NCBI GenBank assembly: GCA_000149265.1
Contig: CH002344.1
Location: 884,825 to 948,824 of the forward strand
From: Ciona savignyi
Lineage: Eukaryota; Chordata; Ascidiacea; Phlebobranchia; Cionidae
Length of the DNA stretch: 64,000 nucleotides
Reading direction: 5' to 3'
Shown here: in pieces, positions 43,101-54,132 of the stretch
Layout: each line of letters begins with the position of its first letter
Position numbering within the stretch: the stretch's first letter is position 1
Made by a program: the position numbers and the translations under genes
Notes under the pieces: model-generated
Databases searched by the model: none
What the model was told of the DNA's origin: nothing
Seen by the model: only the letters and a program-made list of their open reading frames with translations

Positions 43101-46100
43101 CACAATTCCAAATGCCCACAGTCTAGAAATTGATTTTCGAGGATTGTATTCAGTATAGACGTTTTAGTTTTAGTTTAGCAGTGAGCTAAAATAACGTAAA
43201 CTGCATTTTCCCAAAATGCCGCCTTTAAGTTTTGGGCGGGAAGGATCAACAACGACATGTAATTATTATCAGATTTGGTCAAATGTCACATCGTAATCAA
43301 TTAATAGGCACTCAGATATGACATTGTAACACTACATTGTTATGCAAAATATTATAAACCGGTTTAAAGTTAACAGCACCTACGTGGTTTAAATCATCGC
43401 CAACGAATCAATTACTCTGGACAGCCATCAATTAATCTAACTGTCACTAAATACTTCGTGACTCATGTGTTAACGAGTTAACGTAAAGTGTCGTCATATA
43501 GTTAATTTGCTGACGTCACTGCTCAAATCGCTACTCACGCCCGGCATACAGGTGCCAGCTTAAACTAACCTGACCTCGCGACTTTAATCGGCGTTTTTCG
43601 CACGATTTCGAGCTGTACTTTATTTAATGAAAATCCGGCTTAACAATTCGTTGAATTTCNNNNNNNNNNNNNNNNNNNNNNNNNNNNNNNNNNNNNNNNN
43701 NNNNNNNNNNNNNNNNNNNNNNNNNNNNNNNNNNNNNNNNNNNNNNNNNNNNNNNNNNNNNNNNNNNNNNNNNNNNNNNNNNNNNNNNNNNNNNNNNNNN
43801 NNNNNNNNNNNNNNNNNNNNNNNNNNNNNNNNNNNNNNNNNNNNNNNNNNNNNNNNNNNNNNNNNNNNNNNNNNNNNNNNNNNNNNNNNNNNNNNNNNNN
43901 NNNNNNNNNNNNNNNNNNNNNNNNNNNNNNNNNNNNNNNNNNNNNNNNNNNNNNNNNNNNNNNNNNNNNNNNNNNNNNNNNNNNNNNNNNNNNNNNNNNN
44001 NAGTTGTCGTCATATGCAGCTTAAACGTCTGCATTTTTACTAATTTTTTACCAAATGCCATTATTTTTATCATATTCTGCAGAATTAATTAATTTTATCT
44101 TGTAGGATTTAGTTCTGTCTGCTATATTTTTTGTGTGCGCTCATTTATTCTTATTGTTTTGATCATAAATAAAATTTAACCATATTATTTTGCTGACAAA
44201 AGCAAATTATTTAGCACATGTGGTCACTTAAGCGGGGTCAAATTTGGAGTTTTGGACCAAAATATGGCGGTCCTGGTCTGGAAACCGGGGTGGTCGCGTT
44301 ATTGAAACAGAATACAATACATTACCATAGTAAATTATTCGGGACCGCACTAAAGTGGTCTTGATAATGAGGTGGTCGTGTTATCGGGGTGGTCTCCAAG
44401 CGGGGTTCCACTGTATTTAATTGGCAATGACCAAATGATGGGAACTATATACAAAACGAAGCAAAGAATACGGAAAATCATAAATTGATTTCCAGTACTA
44501 CTCTTCAGGTCGCAGAAATCTCCACAAACCGACCAGTACAAAACGCAAGCCGGTTCACCCTCGATAATGGTTCGCGCTTTCACATTTTTTATTGAATTAA
44601 GTTTTTATTGACAGTTTTTTTAAGAGTCAGTGTATGTATCGGTCGCGTTACCCATTCGACCACACGACCGTACACGGTTTCACACTTTTAGTCAAGGTTA
44701 ACATTTTTATTAATTTTGATTTAAAGTTTTCTGCCCTAACTTATTTTTATTTTAAATAATGTATTTTTTCTTGCTACACCGCACGTATTCACTGACGTGT
44801 TTTAATCACCACTGTTTTGCCGTTATATACTTTCTCCTTAACTTAAAATAATTGTGCCATTTTGTAATGAATGAAGAGCAAAAATAGACTAAAATGGGAC
44901 TCACATAGCAAAGTTTACTTTATCGAGGAAGCAATGTGCGGCTGTGAGAACCCAATTGGAACAGATAAGAGTTCCCCCACACAGAGAATGCTGGTCGTTG
45001 GCCGTCATTTGTACCATCCACGGGAATTCCCCTAGACCAGCCCATCGTCCGCCTGGAGAGGTGGGGTTGTTATTAATTGTTCAGTTAAAGGGAACCGGGG
45101 TTGTAACTTTAGGGTGGTGTGTAGGGAATCAACACATTGCAGTAGTAACCAGACGGTGGGCGCGAGGTGATCTGACGATTGCCCGTGTGTTAACCACCTT
45201 GGTTTTCCCATTCACGATGATAAACATGAATATCCTATCCTAAAGTAGACTGGGTTGTCACTTTAGGATGGGTCTGGGAAATCGGGGATTTTTAAACATC
45301 ATAATTAGAGATTAATGTACATCATAATTAATGAGGCGAAATTCCACGGGTATTCCCCTATACTCGCCTAAAATAAAGAGTAACACGATATGACCCATTA
45401 TCAACGTTTGGGTTGAAAACGAAGTTAAAACATTAATCAATTGGTGAGATGACTCGTATCCGCAGTCGAGCTGAGGGTCTTACACAGAAATGGAATTTAA
45501 CAGTTTGAATTTGTGGGATTCTGTGATTAACAATACTTACCTAAGATTTTCGGAGTCGGTCGAGGTATGGATCTCCCGCACTGGAATATTGTGTCTGTGT
45601 GGGTATAGAGGTAGGGGGTTAGCAAAGATATACATATATCAGTTATACGCTGGACTGGAACGCACTCAAATATTGTCTGTGTAGGAATATAGAGGTAAGG
45701 AGTTAGCAAAGAGTTATAAAGATACATATGCAATTATATGGCCGAATTGCGTCGCCCGTGTCCAACCGTTTAGTCTCGTGGTTTAGTTCGGCTCCTTTCA
45801 ACCGAAAGGTTGCAGGTTCTCCCATTCACGGGGATAAACATGAATACTGTTTTCGTTCCTTTTCTCATAAGTTGAAACAAATATCCCGACCAAACGGTTA
45901 ACGTAACCGACTTATATAAAGTTACAATACTAAAAATGGACCTAGCTATGAGTCCAGCTGTCGTGGGTTCAAAACTATGCCTGGTATATTAAAACACCAC
46001 TTACTCGGGCAGAATTCGATTTTCTCGCATCGGTTGCCGTAGAGCACTGGTCGGTCTGATGGACACACGCATCCTGGCACGCATGTGACGTCATCTATTA

Positions 46101-49100
46101 CACTCTTAGCCACCGCTGTAGTCCGACCGTTGGCTGAAAAAGTTGTATGTGGTGTAAGAGGATGGTTGGGTGGGAAATCGTTAGCGCAGCCGATTCACAT
46201 AGAGTAAGTGTGGCCGAATGGTTATTCACTTAGGTAAGTGTGGCCGAATGGTTATTTACTTAGGTAAGTGTGGCCGAATGGTTAGTGCGCCCGATTCATG
46301 TCATTAAAATGTTCCTTATGTAACAAGCCTATTATTTTCAACCTTTGACCCAGTAAAAAATGTGTTTAATAAAGAGTATACAATATGACATGACAGAAAA
46401 ACCGAAAAGGGCATTTTAGCTTTCCGGGAGAGGTTATTTAAAACAGCTGTATTTGACCTGTTTTTTCACCTAACCCCTCCAACTCAATTTCAAAGTTTCC
46501 AATTTCCACAGTTTAACATAAACCCAAGATAAACGACCAAGGTTTCTTACTTTCAATGCAATTTCCCCATGTCGAAGTGCTCGGGTGTCTGCTGTTGCTC
46601 TGACAGGTAAGGGCGCACTTGCGGTGACATCTCTTCCAAACCTTTCCATTGGTGCACGTCTGTGGCCTTAGCATCGAGGCTGTGAGGGGAGTGGGATAAC
46701 GTGAGAACGGTTGAATAGGATAGGATATTCATTTTTATCCCCGCAAATGGGAAAACCAAGGAGGTTGACACGCAGGCAATCGTCAGATCACCACGCGCCC
46801 ACCGTCGGGTTACCGGAGCTATTTCAGTGTGTTGTGTATAATAGAGACGTTCCTTCAATTTGGTAGAACCCATTAATCCGCTAGGTTCAGGCAATGTCTG
46901 TTAAGTGCCTTGCCTAAGGACACAGCCGACTAGCTAGCGATCAGATTGTTTGGCTAGACGGTTTTGTGTGATCGAATACAAAATTGCAATATGTTAATTC
47001 GAAACTAGTAGCGGACTATCACGGTCCCGAAACAAAGGCGGGTAAAACAAAATATGATAAATCGCAAGACGCATAGAAAATAGTGTAAACTGTAACTCAT
47101 TTTATGCAGTTTTGAACGTCAATTGTATTTTTACTTAATGATAATAAAATTAAAGTTTTCTTCACGTCTGAGAATGATCATTGCCATAGCTATTTAGCTA
47201 AGCTATTTCAGAGTGTTGTTTATGATAGAAACGTTCCCTTAATTTAGTAGAACTCATCAATCTAGTGGGTTTATTTAGTAGAATCCATCAATCCCCTAGG
47301 TTCATCTAATTTCAGTTATCAATTAACACACATTCCTAGTTATTCCCACCTCGCAGAATGCTGTAGACAATTTTAAAGCCTCTTCCGACGACTGTTTCAT
47401 CAGAATGAAAGACGACATCAACCATATTGCCTGTGGAGATGTAATCAGTGAACGGGGGAATTCCCCCACATAGCGTTTTCGTGGCGTTGGTCGTAGTCCC
47501 GCGGATTTGCAAGCGATCAAAAGTGCACTGTTCGTAGCACGTTCCCCTTGTCAGGTCACAAATTCCGCTGATTGGAAAGAATATAAATTAGTTTTCCAAC
47601 CAGATATATAGTACCACATTTGTAGCGAATTATGGTGGTAAAGTTATGTGTATATCCTTGTGTGGAACAACGGCAGTGGTCACAACACGGGTGTCTGACA
47701 GATAGTCCGACCGGTTAGTCTGGCGGTTTAGTGCGAAGACTTTCAACCGAAAGGTTGCAGGTTCGAATCTGGTCGCTAGCTAGTCGGTTGTGTCCTTGGG
47801 TATAAATCACTTACTTCGGGTCTTCCATGTCCAAATCCACAACTTTTAAAACAATCTTGGAGCCAACAGCTGCGCTAATCGTCCATCTGCAATCCAACCC
47901 TCCTTTGTACGCTTCGTTTGGGTAACCAGCCGTCTGTATGACGCCATTTGGATGGGTGAGAAGACGGGGCGTTCCACACCCGGAGTCTGGAAATTTAATT
48001 TGGATTTGCTTTTAGTGTTTTGCATGAAGCTCGGATAGGATATTTATGTTTATCCCCGTGAATGGGAAAACCAAAGGGGTTAACACACGGGCAATCGTCA
48101 GATCACCTCGCGCCCATCGTCGGTTACCGGAGCTATTTCAGTGTGTTGTATATGATAGACACGTTTCTTTAATTTGGTAGAACCCATTAATCCGCTAAGT
48201 TTTAAGAAAGAAATGATTTTGCATTTTGGAGGAATGGATTTTTGATTTTGTTCTTCCCCTGTTCTTTGGAAAGGATGTTTATTTGGGTTCGTTTCATAGA
48301 GGTTTAGGACAAAGGTCAACCGGAAAGGTTCTTAGTACCATCTCCGCCGAAAACCTACCAGTAAATTGTGTGTTATGCAACCCATTTCGCGTTGCTTTGA
48401 ACTGGCATATTGAATTATATCGCTCAATAGTTATTATATCAAATATGACACATAAGAATAGCCCTGGGCACTAGATGATCTGGCGGTTTCCGATGTTAAA
48501 AGAATCGTCTTTGTCCACACACGAGAATAAGCATTTTAACGTCATAACCATGGCCAGCCCACATAATTTTTCGGCTAAAAAAAACCATTTTAGTGCATTC
48601 CTATATATACGCTCTGGTTGTACAAATTATATACAAAAACGGTCCTGGTCCATAACGGATTCAAACCTAGCCCGGTACAAAATGAAGATCTGGTTATAAT
48701 AAAAGGAGATAAACAAACAAAGTCAACAAAACACGTATCAAGGTTAACTTAGGTTAAACACCGCGGGTAGTCTAATTAAAGTTCAGTCTAGTTTAAAAGT
48801 TACATTTATGTATCCATTCTGAATACTAATAGGACGAGCTACGATCTGACTCATTTTTGTTACGTCATAATTTAATTGTGCTAGTTACCTGCTAGCCTAT
48901 ATTGTTTTGGTCTTAATTAAAATTTGTTTGCTTATTATTGTTATTTTCCTTAGGTTTGGCGGTCGCGTCCGCTATCTTCATTAAATAATATTCTTTTTTA
49001 ATGACGTGTTTTAACGACAGTTCGTTTTGCCGTCTTTTCCTGTTCCTGTGTCGTAATTTGATTCGTTTGTCAATTTTTTAATACTGGGGCAAATAATAAA

Positions 49101-51384
49101 TAAACTAAACTAAACTCCTTATTTTCTTTTTTTACCGGGTGAAGTTTCGAACTTATGATGGGCTCTTTCCTTACACCGTTTTTTATAGTTGGTTTATGTA
49201 TTGGTCGATTTAACCATTAGGCCACACGACCGCACCAGAAGGTCTAATTTTTTAATACTGGGGAAAAATAAATAAACTAAACTAAACAACCTTTTTTACT
49301 GGGTTAAGTTTCGAACTCATGATGGGCTAGTCCCTTATAGTTGTTGTGTGTATGTACAAATGTGCTAGCTACCTGCTGGTAGTGATACCGCTTCTCTCTC
49401 GCAGTATCCACTAGTGGCCAAGGTGAACCCTGCACAGCAGGCCTGATGTGTCCTTGTGCATTGAGACACCCGGTTTACGTAACGGTACCTGTGGATACAA
49501 TCAATACATTATTGAATTATCTGGTTTGAACCAGATTATAGTCCAGTTTTCTTGTTAAAATGTATTTTTTCTCTCTGATTGAAAATTTAACTAAAAATTC
49601 TTTGTTATATGGATTTAAGAAAAAATAGGATGAAAAGTTTAAAGTATAACAAAAAAACAATACATCTGGTTATATTGAAGAGTATTTAAGCCATTATGAA
49701 AATGTGGGTTAAAATATGGCTAAGTAATACATGGGATATCCTAGTTCGAAGATGCTATAAATAATATAATGAACATGATACACACAGCACCAGCATATCG
49801 GTTAACCATATATTGCCTGCAACCAAGAACGTATTCTTATCTTATCTGAACTAAAGTAAAGCCTTAATGTGTTTTTAAACGGAAAATTGCTGTGCACAAA
49901 AGAGATTATTGTCTGTTTTCTTGCATTGTATATTCGTGTTCAATTGTTAGTCGAGAGTAATGCACTTTAGATGATACGATAAGAAATCTGATTAAATCGG
50001 CAATTTTCGTTCAAAAACATGTCTTGTGTTCAATAATATTTTCGACCTACCGATCACAGAGACGCCATAAACAAAACGCTGTGTATCGTTCCAATACTCT
50101 TCTTGTGCATGTGTACGTGGACTGTACCTCACAGGTCACGTTTTGGCGGCTGCTAGGCCGTCTGTGGAAGGAAATGGTTGTACGTGATCCAGTCGGCATG
50201 ACCCCGAGGGAGATATAAACGAGAGATTATTATGACAAGTCTAATTATTATGATGCCGCGTGCCATAGGCCCGAGAAACAAAGCATCTATATGGAATGAC
50301 TACTAATATATGTACGAGGTGACAAAGTTAAAGTCGCTGGGCTGGGTAATCGTCAGACTACACCGTATTCAACATTGTATACCGAGGAGATATCAAATTT
50401 TGATCAAAACACGCGATATCAAAAATTTGCTCAATAAACAAAAGAATAAAAATAAACTAAACTAAATACATCTTCCAAAAATTTACCTTATTAATGAACG
50501 ATAATAATAAAAATATCGTGTTTTAATCGTGATGTATGCAATGCTTATTGGTATAAGTCCAACTCATGCAGACAATTACATAACGCTTGAAGAACTTATT
50601 TTGACGTCTGGGAATAACAGATATGAGTGATTAACCCGACCTTAGCTACCCTTTGCGGTAGTTAGCGGATTAACTTTCAGCCATGGTTGTTGCGGCTAGA
50701 AAGTGTGTATTGTGGAAATATATCGTGAGTTTATTGACCCCGCGTGGCCTTAAAACGTGATGGGGCTAATCAAGGCCTAAACAACACCACAAGGAACAGT
50801 CTTAAAAACAAATAACATCCGAAAGTGGCAAATAATATTAAAAGAAAATAATAAAATCCATTTAAATTTCACATAAAACGAAAATGTCTTTATCTATCTA
50901 AAATTTACATAAAAAATGATAAAATTCATTAAAATTTTATATAAAAAGAATGATAAAACCCATATAAATTTTACATAAAACGAAAATTCTATTTATTTCA
51001 ACTTATTTTTAAAGCACTATACCTTTGATTATTTGAGCCTAAAATCAAATTCGCTAGTGATGGGTTGAGTTCTGTGACTTTGAGGTAGTTTGGAAGATTG
51101 AGGTTGGTAGCTGGAGATATCTCGCCGTCAGCGTATCGTCGGAGTTCATTCAAAGTTGACTCCGGCAGATTCAAGTCACTGGCTAAGTTCTGGCCAACAT
51201 TCCACCCTCCTTCTAAGTAACTCTCGAACTTTGATACATTTTTCCAGCCGTTTAATGGGAACAAAACGACTCGATTTGACCTCACATTATCAACTTCTTC
51301 GGCTCTCTGTTGAGTTTGAAGTATTCTGCTGTTTCCTAACGACACAAAAGTCAGCACATTCACTAACGCTATCACCCAATTCAT
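40111..51384 (-). CDS. Secreted multidomain serine protease (EMI-like, CUB, TIL, trypsin), complete
   Basis: Twelve minus-strand exons: 51384-51023, 49488-49373, 47986-47815, 47567-47350, 46679-46551, 46133-46005, 45594-45541, 45052-44905, 42720-42636, 42265-42031, 41210-41074, 40284-40111. They total 1959 bases, giving 652 aa, all phases consistent. Domains: signal peptide (1-20); an unrecognised segment; a Cys region with QACCAGF (about 121-155), like half of an EMI domain; CUB (about 163-288, GCGTPR to GFKIVYS); TIL-type inhibitor-like domain (298-375, CHRKCALTC and CVPGCVC); and a trypsin domain from Ile392. Activation is predicted after Lys391 (PTPK|ILGG), with Cys381 placed to tether the chains. 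The triad is His433 (TAAHC), Asp492 (DIAL) and Ser598 (GDSGG). Asp592 at the S1 position predicts cleavage after Arg or Lys. Likely an extracellular zymogen; substrate unknown. The intron after exon 8 contains the N gap. Confidence 0.92.
40378..40880 (+). mobile_element. Family B tRNA-like element interrupted by a hAT MITE (protease intron 11)
   Basis: Left part 40378-40435 (GTACGGTCGTGTGGTCGAATGG to CCGACTATTATAC) and right part 40811-40880 (TATTATACAATAAACGGTCC to GTGGGTTCGAAAATTAGC) join into one complete copy once the insert is removed. Confidence 0.85.
40436..40810. mobile_element. hAT-type MITE, 375 bp
   Basis: Inverted ends CAGAGGTTCTCAAACTG and AAGTTTGAGAACCACTG, with subterminal GCGTCGC repeats at both ends. 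The perfect 8-bp target duplication TATTATAC lies at 40428-40435 and 40811-40818. Confidence 0.93.
40919..41066 (-). repeat. 22-24-bp tandem repeat by the donor of protease exon 11
   Basis: About seven units, on the coding strand close to AGATATTTTGCTATTTTTACCC. The intron start itself, GTAAGATATTTAGAGTTTTACCCA, resembles a unit. Confidence 0.82.
41405..41540 (-). mobile_element. Family A SINE fragment (protease intron 10)
   Basis: Inverted 3' half from GATATTCATGTTTCACCG through CGCGCCCACCGTCGGGTTACC to GAGCTATTGCATTATGTTG. Confidence 0.78.
41650..41760. mobile_element. Two facing family B fragments
   Basis: GTCGCGCTAACCATTCAGCCACACGCG (minus) at about 41661-41687, and GGCTGTGTAGCCAAATGGTAAACG (plus) from about 41721, are opposed heads of the tRNA-like element. 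Confidence 0.5.
41936..42022 (+). mobile_element. Family B tRNA-like element, short copy (protease intron 10)
   Basis: GGACGTGTGGCCGAATGG and CTGGGTTCGAAACTTAGC are present with a shortened middle of about 40 bases. This makes it the most tRNA-sized copy, but it has no credible acceptor stem. Confidence 0.65.
42395..42508 (-). mobile_element. Family B tRNA-like element (protease intron 9)
   Basis: Reverse complement of the full element: AAGTTTCGAACCCATGATTGG to TATCGGTCGCGCTAACGATTTGG. Confidence 0.72.
42750..43050 (-). mobile_element. Family A SINE, full length (protease intron 8)
   Basis: From the tail GATAGGATAGGATGGGATAATTATG to the head CCACCAGCCTAACCGG. It lies 30 bases from the exon 9 acceptor. 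Confidence 0.87.
43660..44001. other. Assembly gap (342 N)
   Basis: A run of N inside protease intron 8. The sequence resuming at 44002 is the interior of a pogo-like MITE, so the left end of that element is probably hidden in the gap. Confidence 0.99.
44002..44413 (+). mobile_element. pogo/Tigger-like MITE, right portion
   Basis: AGTTGTCGTCATATGCAGC onward matches the element at 14411. The right end GTGGTCTCCAAGCGGGGTTCCACTG|TA has the pogo-type terminal CAGTGGAACC in inverse. Several GGGGTGGTCG... repeats lie inside the right arm. Confidence 0.75.
44625..44690 (-). mobile_element. Family B fragment
   Basis: Inverted head only: ATGTATCGGTCGCGTTACCC then ATTCGACCACACGACCGTAC. Confidence 0.6.
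45130..45243 (+). mobile_element. Family A SINE, 3' half (protease intron 7)
   Basis: ACACATTGCAGTAGTAACC to ATGAATATCCTATCC. The flanks (TTGTAACTTTAGGGTGG and TTGTCACTTTAGGATGGG) resemble each other, so it sits between two copies of a local duplication. Confidence 0.78.
45595..45728 (-). repeat. Duplicated acceptor region of protease exon 7
   Basis: On the coding strand CTAACCCCCTACCTCTATACCCACACAG|ACACAATATT (real) is preceded about 90 bases upstream by a copy, CTAACTCCTTACCTCTATATTCCTACACAG|ACAATATTTG. The duplicate covers the pyrimidine tract, AG and the first exon codons (TIFQC versus TIFEC). Confidence 0.82.
45759..45846 (+). mobile_element. Family A SINE with most of the interior deleted
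   Basis: Head (GTTTAGTCTCGTGGTTTAG to AAAGGTTGCAGGTTC) is joined directly to the 3' end CCCATTCACGGGGATAAACATG. Confidence 0.78.
45880..45992 (+). mobile_element. Family B tRNA-like element (protease intron 6)
   Basis: CCAAACGGTTAACGTAACCG, ATGGACCTAGCTATGAGTCC and CGTGGGTTCAAAACTATGCC, diverged. Confidence 0.62.
46196..46300 (+). repeat. Tandem triplication of the family B head
   Basis: Three 30-bp units of GTAAGTGTGGCCGAATGG plus TTATTCACTTAG. The third continues into GCGCCCGATTCATG, like an ordinary copy. The box-A segment alone has been multiplied. Confidence 0.8.
46716..46946 (-). mobile_element. Family A SINE (protease intron 4)
   Basis: From AATAGGATAGGATATTCATTT to ACACAGCCGACTAGCTAGCG. 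The tRNA-like head is cut off. Confidence 0.83.
47706..47800 (+). mobile_element. Family A SINE, 5' head only (protease intron 3)
   Basis: GTCCGACCGGTTAGTCTGGCGG to GCTAGTCGGTTGTGTCCTTGGG, ending 15 bases from exon 3. It keeps the clean box-A- and box-B-like motifs. Confidence 0.8.
48035..48205 (-). mobile_element. Family A SINE, 3' half (protease intron 2)
   Basis: GGATAGGATATTTATGTTTATCC to GAACCCATTAATCCGCTAAG, close to the consensus. Confidence 0.82.
48612..48685 (+). mobile_element. Family B fragment, 3' half
   Basis: TATACAAAAACGGTCCTGG and ACGGATTCAAACCTAGCCCGG with no box-A part. Confidence 0.55.
48955..49115 (+). repeat. Family C element (protease intron 2)
   Basis: GGCGGTCGCGTCCGC, AATGACGTGTTTTAACGACAG, TTCGTTTTGCCGTCTTTTCC and AATAAATAAACTAAACTAAAC. 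The tail recurs alone at about 49245-49288 and 50440-50466. Confidence 0.7.
49130..49235 (-). mobile_element. Family B tRNA-like element (protease intron 2)
   Basis: Inverted copy, AAGTTTCGAACTTATGATGG to TTAACCATTAGGCCACACGACCG. Its right half recurs at 49290-49350 after the second family C tail, so a B-C unit seems duplicated. Confidence 0.68.
49489..51022 (-). other. Protease intron 1
   Basis: AT-rich, mostly unique. A short tandem of AAAATTTACATAAAAAATGATAAAA-type text occurs at 50875-50995, next to the exon 1 donor. No gene seen. Confidence 0.5.
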
Positions 51385-53384
51385 TTTGAAATGCTTGGGT
51401 CTCGTTGCAGTAAAACTGTGAGAGTAAACTGTTTTAATTGGTATCTAATAATAGAAACATGTGACCGGACGTTTTCTTTGTTATGCTAGGTGCACCAACT
51501 AGTAATTTACATTCGGCAAAAGTACGGCGTATTAGTTCCGCTAATTCGTGGTTGTGAAGCTGTTCACTTTACTGGCAACTGTAGGATTAGAAGTAATAAC
51601 AGACAGACACGTAGTAAAAGTCGAAGGTTAATGCGTTGGGTACTTAAATTTGTGGAAATATTTTATATTTGGAACAGTAATAAAAGACAAAAGGGGAGAC
51701 AACTCAAAACTGCGCACTTAAAGTAAAGAAAAACTAACTCTAACTTCAATACAAACTAAACCCAAGCGTTAACACGGGCAAAATGCACACTATTTTCGTG
51801 CGCAGTTTTCCTCTTTTCCTTTTAAATTACCTGATAAAATATCTAGGATGTTTCCTACCGCAAAGTATTCTTGGCGTAAAGTTTCACTCGTGTCTGTCCA
51901 ACTAAGTTAGGTGTTATGACCAATATCAATGCTGATTTGTTTATCAGACTATGTACTCCAGGTGAATATAAATTCTGAACATACCGAAGCTTAGGCTAAA
52001 ATCTTGACTAAACATTAAGCTCGGCGTGCCTGGTCTATTTTTGGTGCATTGTAATAAGCGTGCCGCGACATTTTATGGTTATTGGCGAGAAGACCTTTAA
52101 CGTGCATTTAAGAAGTTGACTAGCTTTTATTCTATCCTGTCACTAATAACCCGCCCTCGGCGAAGCAAATATAAAGTCACATTTAAACAAGGTATTTGTT
52201 TAAGCAGAGGGGATCCATAGCCGATGGCCATTCGCCGTAGCAGCTTTAAAGTACAACTGCCGAATTGGTAGCAATATATATATGTAACAATTAGGTGCCT
52301 TGAGGCTTGAAATCTTTTTCGTAGATTAAGGTTTACGTGCGGGAAATTACTAACATTTCGCAAACGATCACGATTAATCGATTAACTTTTTTGTGGCACA
52401 CGCAGGTTGGCCGATTCGTCAAAGCTTGCACGACATTCATTTAATGTTATGACAACGTTCATTATCCCTGTTAAGTCGTGCACAGTGCCGGTAAATATAT
52501 CGTTAGGTAGAAAAGTTATTCAACGCCGATTAGCAATAAGTCAAGCCTTTTCGGAGAGCTGACATTCAAATTCTCCTTGTCAGCAAAATATTTATTTCCC
52601 AAATAGAAGAACATTAAACATTTCATTGTCGTGAACGCTAAGCGTGTTGCTGGTTGACACAGCCATTCTCTACCTGCACAATGATATCTTCGGTTTAGAT
52701 CGAAATTTCCAGCTTAAAGGCATTATGGTATAAACAGCGTGATATGCTGCAAGGGAAAGCGGAGAACAAAACATTTTGTGTTCAACACGATACCTTACGT
52801 AGTCAGTAAAACGAAATATAAAATTTTATGGAACTGTAAATACTTAAAATTGGGTTTACAGTTGCTGGTAAGTATCACAATCTGCCATTGTCTCAGATCG
52901 AGTGCTTGCAAAGTAACCGTTAAGTGAAGGATGGAATGTAAACTGAACAACGATGCGTTTCAACTCTGACTTGAATGGCATGCGCGCAAATCGTTGTCGT
53001 CTTGTGTTTGGCGGTTGCGCAAAGGTGGACGACTGGGTTAGTTATTGATAGACTTACCATAATTTCTTGGGAAAATCCGGGACAACTCTTGGGCATAATC
53101 CGCAAAGTTATGCCTTTTGAAACGGAAATTATTTATTAATTTTGCATTAGGTTGGATTTAATTTTGAAAACTTTAGTAAATTAAAATTCCGGGACATTTT
53201 TCTAACCGGGACGGAACACAGGGACAGAAGTTTAAACTGGGACTGTCCCGGCCAACTGGGACGTATGGTAGGTCTAGTTATTGACGTAATTAGCTAGTTT
53301 GCAAGCGCAGGCCAGAGCTTGCTAAAATAAAACAAATATCTGTCCACATACCGACGCACAAGCGCGTTTGCCGATTTTTTCTTT
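51385..53384. other. Upstream of the protease, no gene seen
   Basis: Holds the protease promoter region and a family D-like fold-back at about 51685-51825 (ends AGTAAAGAAAAACTAAC and CAGTTTTCCTCTTTTCC). No ORF has recognisable content. A C/G-alternating GGGACNGTCCCGG palindromic patch lies near 53200. Confidence 0.45.
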
Positions 53385-53492
53385 TTTTTTTTACTAAGCC
53401 AGGTTTCGAACCTATAAAAGGCTAAGCAGAAGGACCGTTTTTGTAGGTATATGTGTCGGTCGCGCTAATCATTTGGCCACATGATCGTCAGC
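53385..53492 (-). mobile_element. Family B tRNA-like element
   Basis: AGGTTTCGAACCTATAAAAGG to TGTCGGTCGCGCTAATCATTTGG, full length, inverted. Confidence 0.7.
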
Positions 53493-53532
53493 GTATGCCC
53501 TATTATTACGCGCCGAATGATCAACGCGTTGG

Positions 53533-53640
53533 AACTGTCGTGTGGTCAAAATTCTAAAGCGATCGATTCATAAGATTTTAATAAAAAAACGGTCTTGGTG
53601 ACGAGTCCATCACGGTTTCGAAACCTAGCTCTTTAAAAAA
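53533..53640 (+). mobile_element. Family B tRNA-like element
   Basis: AACTGTCGTGTGGTCAAAATTC, CGGTCTTGGTGACGAGTCC and CGGTTTCGAAACCTAGC. A third, partial copy follows at 53657-53740, making a cluster with the inverted copy on its left. Confidence 0.7.
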
Positions 53641-53849
53641 AAATAAATATAAAAAATGGTCAACGCGACCGATACATAGATACCATTTTTTTTACAAAAA
53701 CGGTAACGATCTCATTAGGGATTAGAAAAATAGCCCGATAAATAAAATTACGCAAATTATTATTAATCTGAAAAGGGCAAATGGAGGATTGCGGTGGAAT
53801 TATGATTGTTTCATGCACCATAGTCTATGGTGCTGACATTTTAGTTATC

Positions 53850-53962
53850 TAGGATAGGATATTCATGTTTATCCCCGTGAATGGGAAAACCAAGAGGGTC
53901 AACACACGGGAAATCGTCAGATCACCTCGCCCCCACCGTCGGGTTACCGGAGCTATTGCATT
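53850..53962 (-). mobile_element. Family A SINE fragment
   Basis: TAGGATAGGATATTCATG to GGAGCTATTGCATTG, inverted 3' third. Confidence 0.8.
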
Positions 53963-54132
53963 GTTGGCAACAGGTTTTGATCCTACGACCTATCGGCTAA
54001 TGACACGCTATTATCACATGACACAACACCGACAAGCGGCTGAGACCTCATCCGCCAAAATCGGGCATCCTAAAATAAAGATTATGTAATTAAGGTAAGT
54101 GTGTAAAGGCAGGGGTTAAATTTATCGTGTAA

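Noticed and set aside
44350..44583. Minus-strand ORF with IIEGEPACVLYW near the protease
   Set aside because: It looked like a possible zymogen activation site, but the true activation exon (PTPK|ILGG) and His exon join in phase without it. Part of it also overlaps the pogo-like element.
45361..45480. DCGYESS...LIMGG alternative activation exon for the protease
   Set aside because: It could join the His exon in frame, but its phase does not fit the preceding TIL exon. Exon 45594-45541 fits on both sides.
48226..48474. 82-codon ORF in protease intron 2
   Set aside because: No domain or splice pattern, and it lies on the strand opposite to the surrounding gene. Treated as chance.
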